58,806 nt of DNA from Nocardia pseudovaccinii NBRC 100343 (GCF_001613225.1 NZ_BDBY01000176.1:1-58806); one strand, 5' to 3'. Counted from the first letter of the stretch, positions 36,271 to 47,455 are shown. Numbers and translations are program-made. The notes: generated from the sequence alone by a model not told the origin.

Positions 36271-38463
36271 ATGGCTAAATTTCTCTACCGACTGGGTCGG
36301 TTCAGCTTCGAGAAGCGCCGGATCGTGGTGCTAGTCTGGTTGGGTTTGTTGGCCGCATTGGCGTTCGGTGCGGCCACGGCCCCTGACGCGGCCGAGGGCA
36401 CGCTGTCGATGCCCGGTACGGAATCGCAGCAGGCCATGGACCTGCTCGCACAACGGTTCCCGGACGCCAAGGCCGATGGTGCCGATGCTCGAATAGTCTT
36501 CGTAGCGCCTCGAGGTCAGCAGATCACTGCGGAGCCGAACAAGGCCGCGGTGGCGAAGGTCGTGGCCGAGGTCGCCGCTGGCCCCCAGGTGTCGATCGCG
36601 GTCGATCCCTTCCAGGCAGGCGCGGTGAGCAAAGACGGCACGACCGCGTATGCGACGGTCAACTACAGTGCCACGAGCGCCGATATCAGCGATGCGACCA
36701 AGGCAGCCCTCGAGCACGCGGTCGACCACGGGCGCGCCGACGGGCTCACCGTCGAGTTCGGCGGCACCGTCATGGAGGCGGAGCCCGAGTTGGGCGGAGT
36801 CACCGAGATCATCGGCCTCGCCATCGCCGCGGTGGTACTGCTCATTACATTCGGATCGCTTGTGGCGGCAGGACTTCCGCTCATCACGGCGCTTATCGGC
36901 ATAGGCACCGGAGTCGCCGCGATCATAACGATCGGCTTGTCCTTCACGACCACGACGCTCGCCATGATGCTGGGGCTGGCGGTAGGTATCGACTACGCAT
37001 TGTTCGTAGTCTCCCGATACCGGGCCGAACGCCAATCCGGACGCACTGCACAGGAGGCGGCCGGGCGTGCCGTGGGCACAGCGGGATCTGCGGTCGTGTT
37101 CGCCGGACTAACGGTCGTCATCGCGCTGGCGGGGCTGTCGGTGGTCGGTATTCCCGCGCTTACCAGTATGGGGCTGGCCGCTGCGGGCACCGTTCTGGTG
37201 GCTGTTGCGATCGCTGTGACCCTGCTGCCCGCGCTACTCGGGTTCTTTCAGAATGCCGTGCTGCCTCGCCGGTTCCGAAAGGCTGGGGTGGCGAATGAAG
37301 TTCGCGACACCAGGGACAGCATGGGAACTCGCTGGGCTCGGTTTGTTGTGCGTCGCCCGATACCCATCCTTTTGCTGGCGATCGCCGGTCTGGGGGCGTT
37401 TGCCCTTCCGCTGCGTGACCTGACGCTCGGCATGCCCAGCGATGCGTCGCAGCCGACCTCGACCACGCAGCGCCGCGCCTACGACGCACTCGCAGCAGGA
37501 TTCGGTCCGGGTTTCAACGGCCCCTTCACCATAGTCGTTGACGCGAAGGGCGCTGCCGACCCGAAATCCGCTGTGGCACAAGCCGCGAACACTGTCACCT
37601 CGACCAAGGGCATCGTGTCGATTTCGCCTCCGATGTTCAGCCGGGCCGGTGACACCGCCATTCTCACTGCGGTGCCGACGACATCACCCACTGACACCGA
37701 GACCGAGGACCTTGTCCACACCATTCGCGCTGAGGCGAGCGGGCTGCGTGCGGCAACCGGGGCAACCATGCTGGTCACCGGCACCACAGCCTTGAACATC
37801 GATATGTCACAGAAGCTGGGCGATGCGCTGTTGCCCTACCTGACGGTCGTGGTGGGTTTGGCGATCCTGCTACTCATGGTTGTGTTCCGGTCACTGCTGG
37901 TACCGGTCAAGGCGGCGCTCGGCTTCCTGTTGTCGATATGCTCCGCACTGGGTGTGATCGTCGCGATCTTCCAATGGGGCTGGTTGGCCGATGTGATCGG
38001 ACTCCAGACGACCGGGCCGGTGATGAGCATGATGCCGATCTTCCTCATCGGGGTGGTATTCGGGCTCGCCATGGACTACGAGGTATTCCTGGTGACCCGG
38101 ATGCGCGAGGCCTATGTCCACGGCGAGCGAGCGGAGCAGGCCATCGTCATGGGATTCCGGCATAGCGGGCGAGTGGTCGTCGCAGCGGCAGCCATCATGA
38201 TCGCGGTCTTCGCCGGCTTCGTCGGAATGAGTGATTCGATGGTCAAGATGATGGGTGTCGGATTGGCAGCCTCTGTCTTCTTCGACGCGTTCGTCGTCCG
38301 TATGACCATTGTCCCGGCGGTACTGGCATTGCTGGGCGATAAGGCGTGGTGGCTGCCACGCTGGCTGCAACGGCTCCTGCCGAACGTAGATGTCGAAGGC
38401 GATAGCCTGCGTCATCTCGACGCGCCCGTTGACAAAGGCGAACCAGTGTCTGCACGGCATTGA
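36271..38463 (+). CDS. MMPL/RND-family membrane transporter
   Basis: A 730-residue MMPL protein. A first helix (VLVWLGLLAALAFGAATAPD) is followed by an extracytoplasmic porter domain and two blocks of helices. The proton-relay motifs are present in both halves: GLAVGIDYALFVVSRYRAER and FGLAMDYEVFLVTRMREAY. Actinobacterial MMPL proteins export lipids, siderophores or drugs; this shorter type is often regulated by an adjacent TetR or two-component system. The two-component genes that follow are both broken, so native control may be lost. Confidence 0.92.
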   Translation: MAKFLYRLGRFSFEKRRIVVLVWLGLLAALAFGAATAPDAAEGTLSMPGTESQQAMDLLAQRFPDAKADGADARIVFVAPRGQQITAEPNKAAVAKVVAEVAAGPQVSIAVDPFQAGAVSKDGTTAYATVNYSATSADISDATKAALEHAVDHGRADGLTVEFGGTVMEAEPELGGVTEIIGLAIAAVVLLITFGSLVAAGLPLITALIGIGTGVAAIITIGLSFTTTTLAMMLGLAVGIDYALFVVSRYRAERQSGRTAQEAAGRAVGTAGSAVVFAGLTVVIALAGLSVVGIPALTSMGLAAAGTVLVAVAIAVTLLPALLGFFQNAVLPRRFRKAGVANEVRDTRDSMGTRWARFVVRRPIPILLLAIAGLGAFALPLRDLTLGMPSDASQPTSTTQRRAYDALAAGFGPGFNGPFTIVVDAKGAADPKSAVAQAANTVTSTKGIVSISPPMFSRAGDTAILTAVPTTSPTDTETEDLVHTIRAEASGLRAATGATMLVTGTTALNIDMSQKLGDALLPYLTVVVGLAILLLMVVFRSLLVPVKAALGFLLSICSALGVIVAIFQWGWLADVIGLQTTGPVMSMMPIFLIGVVFGLAMDYEVFLVTRMREAYVHGERAEQAIVMGFRHSGRVVVAAAAIMIAVFAGFVGMSDSMVKMMGVGLAASVFFDAFVVRMTIVPAVLALLGDKAWWLPRWLQRLLPNVDVEGDSLRHLDAPVDKGEPVSARH

Positions 38464-38473
38464 TCATTGATGC

Positions 38474-38514
38474 TTCGATGGGTAGGCGTCCTTTGGGGCG
38501 GCCTACCCATCGAA
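38474..38514 (+). terminator. Strong hairpin after the MMPL gene
   Basis: Inverted repeat TTCGATGGGTAGGC, 13-base loop, GCCTACCCATCGAA (14-bp perfect stem), 11 bases past the stop at 38463. Acts as a terminator by position; no U-tract. Confidence 0.75.
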
Positions 38515-38559
38515 CCCCATCCAGCCGACCCGATTTCTGTACGACAGAAAGCGAGTCGA

Positions 38560-39748
38560 TGGCCAGGGACTGGTGGCAGCACCTGCAACGCTATCCTCGG
38601 ATGGTCGACGTGGCGTTGGCGAGTGTGCTGTTCGGGCTCGCCCTCTTGGCGAGCACACTGGACACCGGTGGCCACTCTCCGGAATTCGTTCGCCCCGTAC
38701 CCCTGCAGTCGTTTCCATCGCCGCGATCGCATCTGTCGCGCTGCTGTGGCACCGTAACCACTCTCGCTGTGTGCAAGTGGTGACCACGGCCTGCGGCGTC
38801 CCGATGGCCGCGCTGGGTCGCGATATCTCGGCGCCGTTGGTGGGTCCAGCACACGTTTCCGCGTACTCCGTCGGCTGGCGCACGGATCGCTGGTCCGCCC
38901 GCATCTATCCGTCGGTGGCCGGTGTTGTTCTGCTGGTCGCGGGAATCATGTTCGATACCGGACCTCTGTTCGCGGAGGGAAGGATCAGTCTTGTCATGGG
39001 AGTCCTGTTGGCGGGTGCCTTCGCCGAAGTGACCCGCAGTCGGCAGAACTACCTGGCCGCGGTCCAGGCGAGGGCAGAGCTGGCGGAACGAACCCGGGAG
39101 GAAGAGGCCCGCCACCGGGTCGCCGAGGAACGGCTCCGCATCGCCCGCGAACTGCACGACGTTGTGGCGCACCACATGGCGCTGAGCCATGCCCAGGCAT
39201 CCACTGCCGCATACCTGCTGCATACCAAACCTGAGCAGGTGCAGGAGCTGCTGAATCAGCTGGCCGACACCACGTCCTCCGCGCTGCGAGAGCTCAAAGC
39301 GGCAATCGGATTGTTGCGCAGGGACGAAGACATCGCGACTCCGCTGGAACCGACGCCTGGGTTGTCCCAGCTTCCAGAGTTGCTGGCTTCCTTCGAGTCG
39401 ATGGGTTTGCAGGTTTCGATGTCGATCAGCGGCGAGCCGAAACCGCTCTCCCCCGGTGTCGATCTCACGGCGTATCGGATTGTGCAAGAGGCGCTGACCA
39501 ACGTCACCAAACATGCCGGAACGGGATCGGCATCGGTCCAGCTGGTCTACTCGCCGTCCGTCCTCAGAGTCACCATTTCCGACGATGGGCATGGTCTGAA
39601 GCACGCGGGGGATTCTGGCTATGGTCTGATCGGGATGAGCGAGCGAGCCATATCCGTAGGAGGCGAGCTGCTCGCCAGAGACCGTCCGGGCGGTGGCTTC
39701 GAGGTGTCCACGATCCTTCCCCTCGAACCGCGTAGCCGAGACGTGTAG
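38560..39748 (+). pseudogene. NarL-type sensor histidine kinase, frameshifted in the membrane domain
   Basis: The natural start appears to be the ATG at 38560: MARDWWQHLQRYPRMVDVAL, then a first membrane helix. Near 38695-38710 this frame ceases to look like protein, and a frame offset by one base carries on with AVVSIAAIASVALLWHRNHS. The rest is intact: RIARELHDVVAHHMA (H-box, HisKA_3), AYRIVQEALTNVTKHAGTGS (N box), SDDGHGL and YGLIGMSERA (G boxes). A one- or two-base indel separates membrane and catalytic parts. An assembly error is possible, but the partner gene is independently broken. An ATG at 38573 belongs to the shadow frame. Confidence 0.72.
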
Positions 39749-40155
39749 GAGACCGAGCCGCGATGACCATCCGCGTCGTGATAGCCGACGACCAAGCGCT
39801 GCTGGCCGGAATTTTCCAGCTGCTCATCGATTCCGCAGACGATATGGAGGTCGTCGGTGTCGCGAACGATGGCGTGCAGGCGGTCGAATTGACCGAGGCC
39901 ACCAAACCCGACGTCGTGCTGATGGACATCCGCATGCCGGTCCTCGACGGCCTGGCCGCGACAGAGCAGATCAGCGGCAGCCAAACTCTCCGAGCCACCC
40001 GGGTCCTGATCCTCACCACGTTCGAACTCGATGAATACGTCGCCAAGGCTCTTCGTGCGGGCGCGAGCGGATTCCTCGGCAAGGACGTCGGACCAGAGGA
40101 ATTGCTGCGAGCAATTCGCACGATCGCTGCGGGAGACACCCTCCTAATCAGTTCT

Positions 40156-41639
40156 GGGAGTGAGCCATCCGGCAAACTCCTGGTGGTAGCCGACCGGCAG
40201 GTGAGCACTATTCCCTCCTGGACTTTGAGTCCTGAAGAAAGACCGTGCCCCTGCCGGTAGGCCGGAAGAGTTGATCGCCGCTGGGATGTCGTGCCCGTCC
40301 GGGTGGACGTGAGCACTGCTTGATTAGGTCGCTGATGGTTCTTCCGCTGGCTGCTCGATGATGATCGGTATCGAGAATTGGAGGGTCGTTGCGACTGTTC
40401 GTAGGAGATGACTGGGCCGAGGACCATCACGATGTGGAGGTGATGGACGGGTCGGGTCGCCGGTTGGCCAAGGCCCGTGTGCCCGAGGGTGTGGCCGGGA
40501 TGGCGAGGTTGCATGCGATCGTTGGGGATCTGTTGGGCGAGGACGCCGACGATGTCGAGGTGCTGGTCGGGATCGAGACCGACCGCGGCCCCTGGGTCGC
40601 CGCGCTGGTCGCTGCCGGATACACGGTGCTGGCGGTAAATCCGTTGCAGGCGTCGAGGTTTCGTGACCGGCTGGGGGTCTCCGGCGCCAAGAGCGACGCC
40701 GGCGACGCTCACGTTCTGGCGGACATGGTCCGCACCCACGCCCATGAACTGCGACCGGTCGCCGGGGACTCCGCACGCGCCGAGGCCGTCAAGGTCGTGG
40801 CCCGCACGCACAAGACGATGATCTGGGAACGGACTCGCCACACCCAGTGACTGCGCCACGCCCTGCGCGACTATTTCCCGGCCGCGCTGCTCGCCTTCGA
40901 CGACCTCGACGCCGCTGACACCTTGGAACTGCTGGGGAAAGCACCCACCCCGGCTCAGGCGGCCCGGCTGACAATCGCTCAGATCAGCGCCGCACTCAAG
41001 CGTGCGCGCCGCAAGAACGTCGCGGACAAGGCTGCGGCCATCGCGGCTGCGTTGCGCTCCGACCAGCTCGGTCAACCCGAGGTTGTGGCGCAGGCCTATG
41101 CCGCGTCGGTTCAAGCGCTGCTGGCGGTCCTGACCGTCCTCAACATCCAGATCAAGACCTTGAACGGTCAGGTCGATGCTCATTTTGGGCAGCACCCGGC
41201 CGCTGAGATCATCCTGTCCCAGCCAGGTTTGGGGCCGATCCTTGGTGCCCGGGTGCTCGCAGAGTTCGGCGACGACCCCGACCGCTACACCAGCGCCAAA
41301 GCCCGCAAGAACTACGCGGGCACTTCCCCGATCACCCGCGCGTCGGGCAAGAAGAAGGTCGCCCTGGCCAGATTCGTGCACAACGACCGGCTCATCGACG
41401 CCCTCACCGCGCAAGCGTTCAGCGCGATACTCAGATCCCCGGGCGCCCGCGCATACTACGACCGGCAGCGAGCTCGCGGCATCGGCCACAACCCCGCCCT
41501 GCGCCAGCTCGCCAACCGGCTCGTGGGCATCCTGCACGGCTGCCTCAAAACCGGGACCCGCTACAACGAGGCCACAGCCTGGCCTCAACCGGTCGAGAAG
41601 GCTGCTGCTTGACATTCAAGCCTCCTGGGATGTCTTTCT
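40156..41639 (+). mobile_element. IS110-family insertion sequence, ~1.48 kb
   Basis: Bounds are set by where the response regulator reading stops (TCT at 40153-40155) and restarts (TCT at 41637-41639), so a TCT is present once at each side. Size and the long left non-coding end (~230 bases) with a short right end (~27 bases) fit IS110. No terminal inverted repeats are seen, consistent with IS110 rather than DDE-type elements. Confidence 0.8.
40389..41612 (+). pseudogene. IS110-family (DEDD) transposase with in-frame TGA
   Basis: Reads as one frame interrupted by TGA at 40848-40850. N-terminal part: VGDDWAEDHHDVEVMD (first catalytic Asp), VGIETDRGPWVAAL (Glu), SGAKSDAGDAHVLADMVRTH (Asp pair). 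C-terminal transposase_20 part: IILSQPGLGPILGARVLAEF, then YAGTSPITRASGKKK. The stop probably replaced a CGA Arg codon in QTQ-R-LRHALR-like context. The element therefore cannot make full-length transposase unless the TGA is read through. Confidence 0.85.
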
Positions 41640-42003
41640 CCTGCCGCCACTCGCGCGATTATCAATCGCTTCCTCGCTCGACCGGAAGCATCCAGCTGCG
41701 CTGTCGCCGCCCTCGACGTCCTAACCGACCGGGAACGCGAAGTCGTCACACTGGTTGCGGAAGGATTGTCGAACGACGAAATTGCCGAGCGAATATATGT
41801 CAGCCCACTGACCGTGCGTACCCACGTCCAACGCGCGATGCACAAACTCGGCGCACGACATCGAGCCCAACTGGTTGTGATTGCCTTCCAATCGGGTCTG
41901 GTACGCGTCGAGCCACCCGGACAATAGGGATCGGTACCCGTCGAAATCGATGACGACCCGCGTCGCCGGAGTCACGACCCTCGAATCCGGAATACTGTGC
42001 GGT

Positions 42004-42609
42004 TCAAGGGATTTCGACGATGGCGTGCAGATCCAGTCCGCGGTACAGGCGGGGGCGGCGGGTCAGTAGCGGGTATCCGGTCGTGCGTGCGAGCCAGGCG
42101 GCGTGCAGGATGTCGAGCCCGGTGACGGCGGTGCGTTCGACGATGCCTGGGACACCGGTGATCAACGCGCTGGTCGGCGTACTGATGGTCACGCCTTCGA
42201 TGGTGGTGAATTCGGCTGGGTCCAGTCCGATGCAGGCAACGGCATCGAGTGCGGTGGAGGGGATGAGCAGTGCTCGCCGATCCGCGACACCGAACTGCAG
42301 AAGGGTCTGCACCGCAACGTTGCTCGGCGCGCTGGACAGCGCGGTGGCATCGAACACAAGTCCGGCCGGCCCGTGGCGGGCGTGGTCGGCGACATCGAGG
42401 ACCGCCTGGGCCCACTGCTCAGCAGAGGCCAGTGCTGCGAGCGTGGGTTCGCCGTGGCGGGCCCACCAACCGATGATGACGCCGCTGAGGCCGCAGTCGC
42501 CGTCGTCGACTCGCGTGGCGGTGTGGGCGCTGACCGACTCTGAGGTCCCGGCGCGCGCGGCACGCCCGGCTCTGATGATGTGCTCCTCGGGCAGTTGCCG
42601 TGTGCACAT
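42004..42609 (-). CDS. PIN-domain-like hypothetical protein
   Basis: A 201-residue protein. The C-terminal ~125 residues have a PIN-like order: LVFDATALSSAPSN (first Asp), a middle AVACIGLDPAEFTTIEGV, and DILHAAWLARTTGYPLLTRR near the end, resembling VapC-type nuclease folds. The N-terminal ~75 residues are unassigned. No antitoxin gene is adjacent, so a classic toxin-antitoxin pair is not supported. It starts four bases after the tandem TetR stop with GGGGAGG upstream, so it is in that operon. Confidence 0.5.
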   Translation of the reverse strand: MCTRQLPEEHIIRAGRAARAGTSESVSAHTATRVDDGDCGLSGVIIGWWARHGEPTLAALASAEQWAQAVLDVADHARHGPAGLVFDATALSSAPSNVAVQTLLQFGVADRRALLIPSTALDAVACIGLDPAEFTTIEGVTISTPTSALITGVPGIVERTAVTGLDILHAAWLARTTGYPLLTRRPRLYRGLDLHAIVEIP

Positions 42610-42613
42610 CCCT

Positions 42614-43855
42614 TCACGCCTCCCCGACCCCGGCCATGTCCTCGTCGGGCTCGGTGAGGGCGGCGGGCCAACCGCGTTCGAGAAGGTTCGTGACGACCTC
42701 GAGGGTGCGGCGAGCGTCGGTAATGGGGCGCGCGAGGTCGGGTATCTGGAGCAGGTAACGGGTCAGGAGTCGGGCGGTGAGGTCATCGGCGGGCAACGCT
42801 GCCTCTTCGGTGATGGCAGCAGCGAGGGGGTCCTGGGCCGCGGTCCAGGAGCGTAGCGCGTAGTCGCTCATTTCGGGGTTGGCGCGGATAAGGTCGAACA
42901 CGCGTTGCTCGTCCGGTGTGAGGTCAGGTTTGAACGGACCACACGCGGCCATGTAGTCGTGAACAGCCCGTATGACGGTTTGGTCGGGTGCGCGGTGGTG
43001 GACGGCGCGGACCAGGGCGTCGGCGCGGTCGGTCCGGTTGCCGGGGAAGACCAGGCTGGCCTTGCCGTCCGGGAAGTAGGCGAACACGGTCGCCAGTGAC
43101 ACCTCCGCCGCGTCGGCGATTTCTCGGACTCCGACGTTGTCGTAGCCGTCTTCGGTGAACAACCGCAGCGCCGTGGTGGTGATGGCCCGGCGGGTCTGAG
43201 CCTTCTTGCGTTCACGCAGCCCCAGTGGGCGATCCGGTGACGGTGGCGCAGAGGGCCGGGTTTGCGGTGGGCGCCGCAGTTCGGGAGCGGGCCAGCCGCG
43301 GGTGAGCAGAGCGACGGCGTCGTCGAGTTGGCCACGCGGGCCGGTGCGGTCGCATGGCTGGGTGCGGTCCAGGACGAACCGGGCCACCGCCCGGGCGGCG
43401 ATGTCGGCACCGGGAACGGCGGGGCCCGCGTGCCGGATTGCGTCGCCGAGTTGCTGCTCTTGTCGCAGCCACATGCGTCGGCTGTAATCGCTCAGCGTCG
43501 GGCTGGCGGCGATGAGATCGAGGAATGCGGCCAGGTGCGTGTCGGCGGGCTCGACATCGAACTGGGCCCGCATCCATAGCCGCAGCGCCTCCAGCGCCGG
43601 CGTCGCCTCGGGACGGTCGCGCACCGCCGCGACCAAACCTTCCGCGACGTAGTCCTCTTGGTCGAAGACCAGGGACTCCTTGGTCGGGAAGTGCTTGAAC
43701 AGCCCGCTCATCGATACATCGGCCGCGTCAGCGACGTCCTTGATCGTCACCTGGTCGAAGCCACGTTCGAGGAACAACTTCAGTGCGGCATCGGCGATCG
43801 CCTGCCTGGTGCGGGCCTTCTTTCGCTCCCTGCGTCCGACAGTGACTTCGGTCAT
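42614..43855 (-). CDS. Tandem TetR-TetR fusion regulator
   Basis: A 413-residue protein with two complete TetR units. Unit 1 (~1-195): GRRERKKARTRQAIADAALK, then VTIKDVADAADVSMSGLFKH. After a proline-rich linker (RRPPQTRPSAPPSPDRP), unit 2 (~215-400): LRERKKAQTRRAITTTALRL, then GVREIADAAEVSLATVFAYF. Each unit has its own helix-turn-helix and ligand-binding region, so the chain could act as a built-in dimer. Divergent from the MFS pump at 43955, which it most likely represses. Confidence 0.87.
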   Translation of the reverse strand: MTEVTVGRRERKKARTRQAIADAALKLFLERGFDQVTIKDVADAADVSMSGLFKHFPTKESLVFDQEDYVAEGLVAAVRDRPEATPALEALRLWMRAQFDVEPADTHLAAFLDLIAASPTLSDYSRRMWLRQEQQLGDAIRHAGPAVPGADIAARAVARFVLDRTQPCDRTGPRGQLDDAVALLTRGWPAPELRRPPQTRPSAPPSPDRPLGLRERKKAQTRRAITTTALRLFTEDGYDNVGVREIADAAEVSLATVFAYFPDGKASLVFPGNRTDRADALVRAVHHRAPDQTVIRAVHDYMAACGPFKPDLTPDEQRVFDLIRANPEMSDYALRSWTAAQDPLAAAITEEAALPADDLTARLLTRYLLQIPDLARPITDARRTLEVVTNLLERGWPAALTEPDEDMAGVGEA

Positions 43856-43871
43856 GCCGCCATCTTACCGA

Positions 43872-43895
43872 AACAACTTTCTCAGTGGAGTTGTT
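43872..43895. promoter_or_regulatory. Inverted repeat operator between tandem TetR and MFS
   Basis: AACAACT, 10-base spacer, AGTTGTT in the 99-base divergent promoter region. This is the expected place and symmetry for a TetR-family operator; a T-rich stretch (TTATAGTTTTTTAT) follows. A related ACAACT sequence is seen near 27890 before the TetR at 27939. Confidence 0.6.
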
Positions 43896-43942
43896 ATAGT
43901 TTTTTATCGACAGCACTAATAAGCTTGTTCTACTTCTGTTGA

Positions 43943-45415
<1,473 letters not shown>

Positions 45416-46093
45416 CCTCGGGCTCGATACCAATGGGCGACTGCTCAGCGGGCCCGAACATCGTCCGGACTTCGGCCGCCCGTTTCTCGATGCCATCTTC
45501 GCCATGTGTGCAAGCACAACGACATGCGTCAGGACTCGAGTACCAAAGGCGCGTCGCATCCGGGACCGGCCGGCAATCAGGCCCCGGTTCGGTGCACTCT
45601 GTGAGCAGCTTCTGGCGTCGTATCAAGGGGTTCGACCTCACGCCGCCAGCGAGGCGGACAGTGAGCTGAGCTGTCCTACTACGCAAGAGGTTTCGCAGCA
45701 AATCCGAGTGATGCCCCGCCCGATATCCGGGCGGGGCATCACTAGTGTCTGAATGAAACGAGCCGCTGATCCAACGTCACCTGTCGGGATACAGCGCCAC
45801 CCGTCCAACCAGGTCCGTAGCATTCTCAACAGAGCACGGCCGCCGCGTCCGAAGAGGGGGAATCGGGCCGGTTCATCCCTTGACCTCACCGCAGCGGCGC
45901 TTCAGACCCCTCCTGATACCGACGCCGAATGCACCGCGACCAGTACTTTCCCCTGGCCCACCGGCCCCGGAATCCTGAAGCTGACCTGAGCTGCAAAGTA
46001 CAACGCGCCGGCAGCTGCAGACTGCCTTACGGTTTCGGTTCGTGCGTCAGGAGTAGTCGGCCGAGGATCTGATCGGGTCGTGGACGCGCGCGG
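45416..46093. other. Non-coding stretch with one strong hairpin
   Basis: No supported gene. At 45708-45742 is a near-perfect inverted repeat: GTGATGCCCCGCCCG, loop ATATC, CGGGCGGGGCATCAC (15-bp stem). It may be a distant terminator for the MFS gene or a terminal structure of a lost mobile element; an IS boundary is possible because a Tn3 remnant follows. Confidence 0.45.
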
Positions 46094-46361
46094 CACCTCG
46101 AGACCCAGACCGAGCACGCGTGGTGCCTGACCCTCGCCACGAATGCCGTGATCGCCTGGACCCCCGAGTACTACGGGCTCGCGGTCGAGCGATGCGCCGA
46201 TCCGGCTGGCGCATCGACGACGACGTGCTTGCCCACATCAGCCCGGCGCACAGCGAGAACATCAATTTCTTCGGCGTCATCGAGGTCGATATCGACGCCG
46301 AACTCGCCCAACTCGGACCCACCGGATACCGGCCCTGCGCATACGCGACACCCTGTTCTGA
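46094..46361 (+). pseudogene. Tn3-family transposase, C-terminal remnant
   Basis: Reads HLETQTEHAWCLTLATNAVI, then AWTPEYYGLAVE. After a frameshift near 46193 it continues MRRSGWRIDDDVLAHISPAH, SENINFFGVIEVDIDAELAQ and LGPTGYRP. This is the conserved end of Tn3 transposases (LT...NAV..W.T.Y........G..V....LAHISP...E.INF.G.......). Only ~90 residues of ~1000 remain. Confidence 0.8.
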
Positions 46362-46508
46362 TCGCATCCGACGAAGGCATCCGATTTTGTCGAGAAGGTC
46401 GTCACCGCCGCGGAATAGTGGCTTCGGGTATTGGAGGTCGCGTCGGCTCAGTGCGTCAACGCCGAGTTGGTGCCGTGGGCGGCACCTATCTGGTCTCTCG
46501 GCTGGGTG

Positions 46509-47208
46509 TCAGCTCGAGATGCGGGCCTGGATGCCGTCGAGGAGGAAGTCGAGGCCGGTGCGGAAGGTTTGGTCGGCGTCCAGATGGACGCCGTCGCGTA
46601 TGACTGTGGACAGCGCGGGGAACCGCCCAGTTGCGAAGGTCCGCTCCAGATAAGGCCCGAAGGTGGCCTGCCACTGCGTCTTATCCATCCCAGTGGCCCG
46701 CTCGGCGCGCCGCTCGGTGATCTCCCGGCGCACCGCGCCGATCACGTACGCATTGACCGCGTCGACCACCGGCATGACGGTGTCCACGTCAGGCCGCCCA
46801 TCGCGGCACCACAGCCTCTCCTCTGGCCAGCGCGTGCGGCCCGAGCTGGGGCCGCCCACCGATCAGGTCGGCAAACCATTCATGCTGGTGAGCGGCCTCC
46901 CGAGTGGTTTCGGCAAGGGACCGCAGCACCTCTCGCCAACCGTCTCCGACCGGTCGCACCTCGGCGTAGACCGAATCGACCATCAGGTCGAGCAACTCCT
47001 CCTTGGTGGCGATGTAGCCGTACAGTCGCATCGGCCCGACGTCCAGTGCGGCGGCAACCTTGCGTAGCGACACCGCCGCCAGCCCGTCCGCGTCCGCCAG
47101 CCCGATCGCCGCTCCTACGATCCGCTCCCGGCTCAATGGGGCCGGCACAGGTCGATCCGGCGGCTCCGGCCTCTCCCACACCAACATGTCGCTCACGATA
47201 CATCGCAT
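46509..47208 (-). pseudogene. TetR-family regulator (TetR_C type), frameshifted
   Basis: The 5' frame from 47208 has the helix-turn-helix (SRERIVGAAIGLADADGLAA, then VSLRKVAAALDVGPMRLYGY) and goes to HALARGEAVV, then stops at 46789. The remainder continues in another frame: DTVMPVVDAVNAYVIGAVRR, then FATGRFPALSTVIRDGVHLD and DFLLDGIQARISS. One indel near 46800-46830 accounts for it. An assembly error cannot be excluded. It is divergent from a monooxygenase remnant. Confidence 0.72.
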
Positions 47209-47216
47209 GCTGCGAC

Positions 47217-47240
47217 ACAGTGTATTTGATGATTCACTGT
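47217..47240. promoter_or_regulatory. Inverted repeat ACAGTG-N12-CACTGT
   Basis: Six-base arms at 47217-47222 and 47235-47240 between the divergent frameshifted TetR and the monooxygenase start at 47256. Typical location for the TetR operator. Confidence 0.5.
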
Positions 47241-47255
47241 ATTGGAGGGCGGCTC

Positions 47256-47455
47256 ATGAATGGGCAGACTGTATCCACGGATGTATTGATCGCGGGCGGC
47301 GGATCCGTCGGGCTGAAGCTGGCGGTGCTGTTGCGCATCACGGCGTAACACCGCTCGTCGTCGAGGAGAAGTCGGAGCTGTCGCCCCACCCCAGGGCCAA
47401 CGGCATCGGGTCGCGGCTACTTTGCGGCTCGGGCCAGCTCCAGGATTAGCCGTTC
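47256..47455 (+). pseudogene. FAD-dependent monooxygenase, N-terminal remnant
   Basis: ATG at 47256 with GGAGGG upstream: NGQTVSTDVLIAGGGSVGLK (FAD GxGxxG loop), LAVLLR, then a frameshift and HHGVTPLVVEEKSELSPHPR, ANGIGSRLL, the standard continuation of aromatic hydroxylases. Nothing later is recognisable. The start codon and operator are preserved although the gene is dead. Confidence 0.7.

Larger units (their letters stand above)
39763..41927 (+). pseudogene. NarL/LuxR response regulator split by an IS110 element
   Basis: The receiver domain runs from 39763 to about 40155 (IRVVIADDQALL, phospho-Asp in VVLMDIRMPVLDG, TTFELDEYVAKALRAGASGF, ending GDTLLIS). The coding sequence resumes in the same frame sense at about 41640: PAATRAIINRFLARP, then LTDREREVVTLVAEGLSNDE and VSPLTVRTHVQRAMHKLGAR, stopping at 41925-41927. 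Removing the insert leaves ~226 codons, normal for a NarL regulator. The insertion separates receiver from DNA-binding domain, so regulation by phosphorylation is lost. It lies 14 bases after the kinase gene. Confidence 0.88.

Noticed and set aside
38690..38715. Programmed frameshift in the histidine kinase
   Set aside because: No slippery heptamer or stimulatory hairpin noticed; accidental indel or sequencing error is more likely.
40848..40850. TGA in the IS110 transposase as selenocysteine or programmed readthrough
   Set aside because: No SECIS-like structure or selenium genes seen; a CGA to TGA mutation at a normally Arg position is simpler.
39570..41615. 681-codon minus-strand open frame through the response regulator and IS110
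   Set aside because: It crosses an insertion boundary and both plus-strand genes; it cannot be an ancestral gene.
42004..42609. VapBC-type toxin-antitoxin locus
   Set aside because: The PIN-like gene has no small antitoxin upstream; the preceding gene is the tandem TetR.
45708..45742. 15-bp stem hairpin as a transposon terminal repeat
   Set aside because: Both arms are adjacent (5-base loop), as in a terminator, and no second copy was seen in the window.
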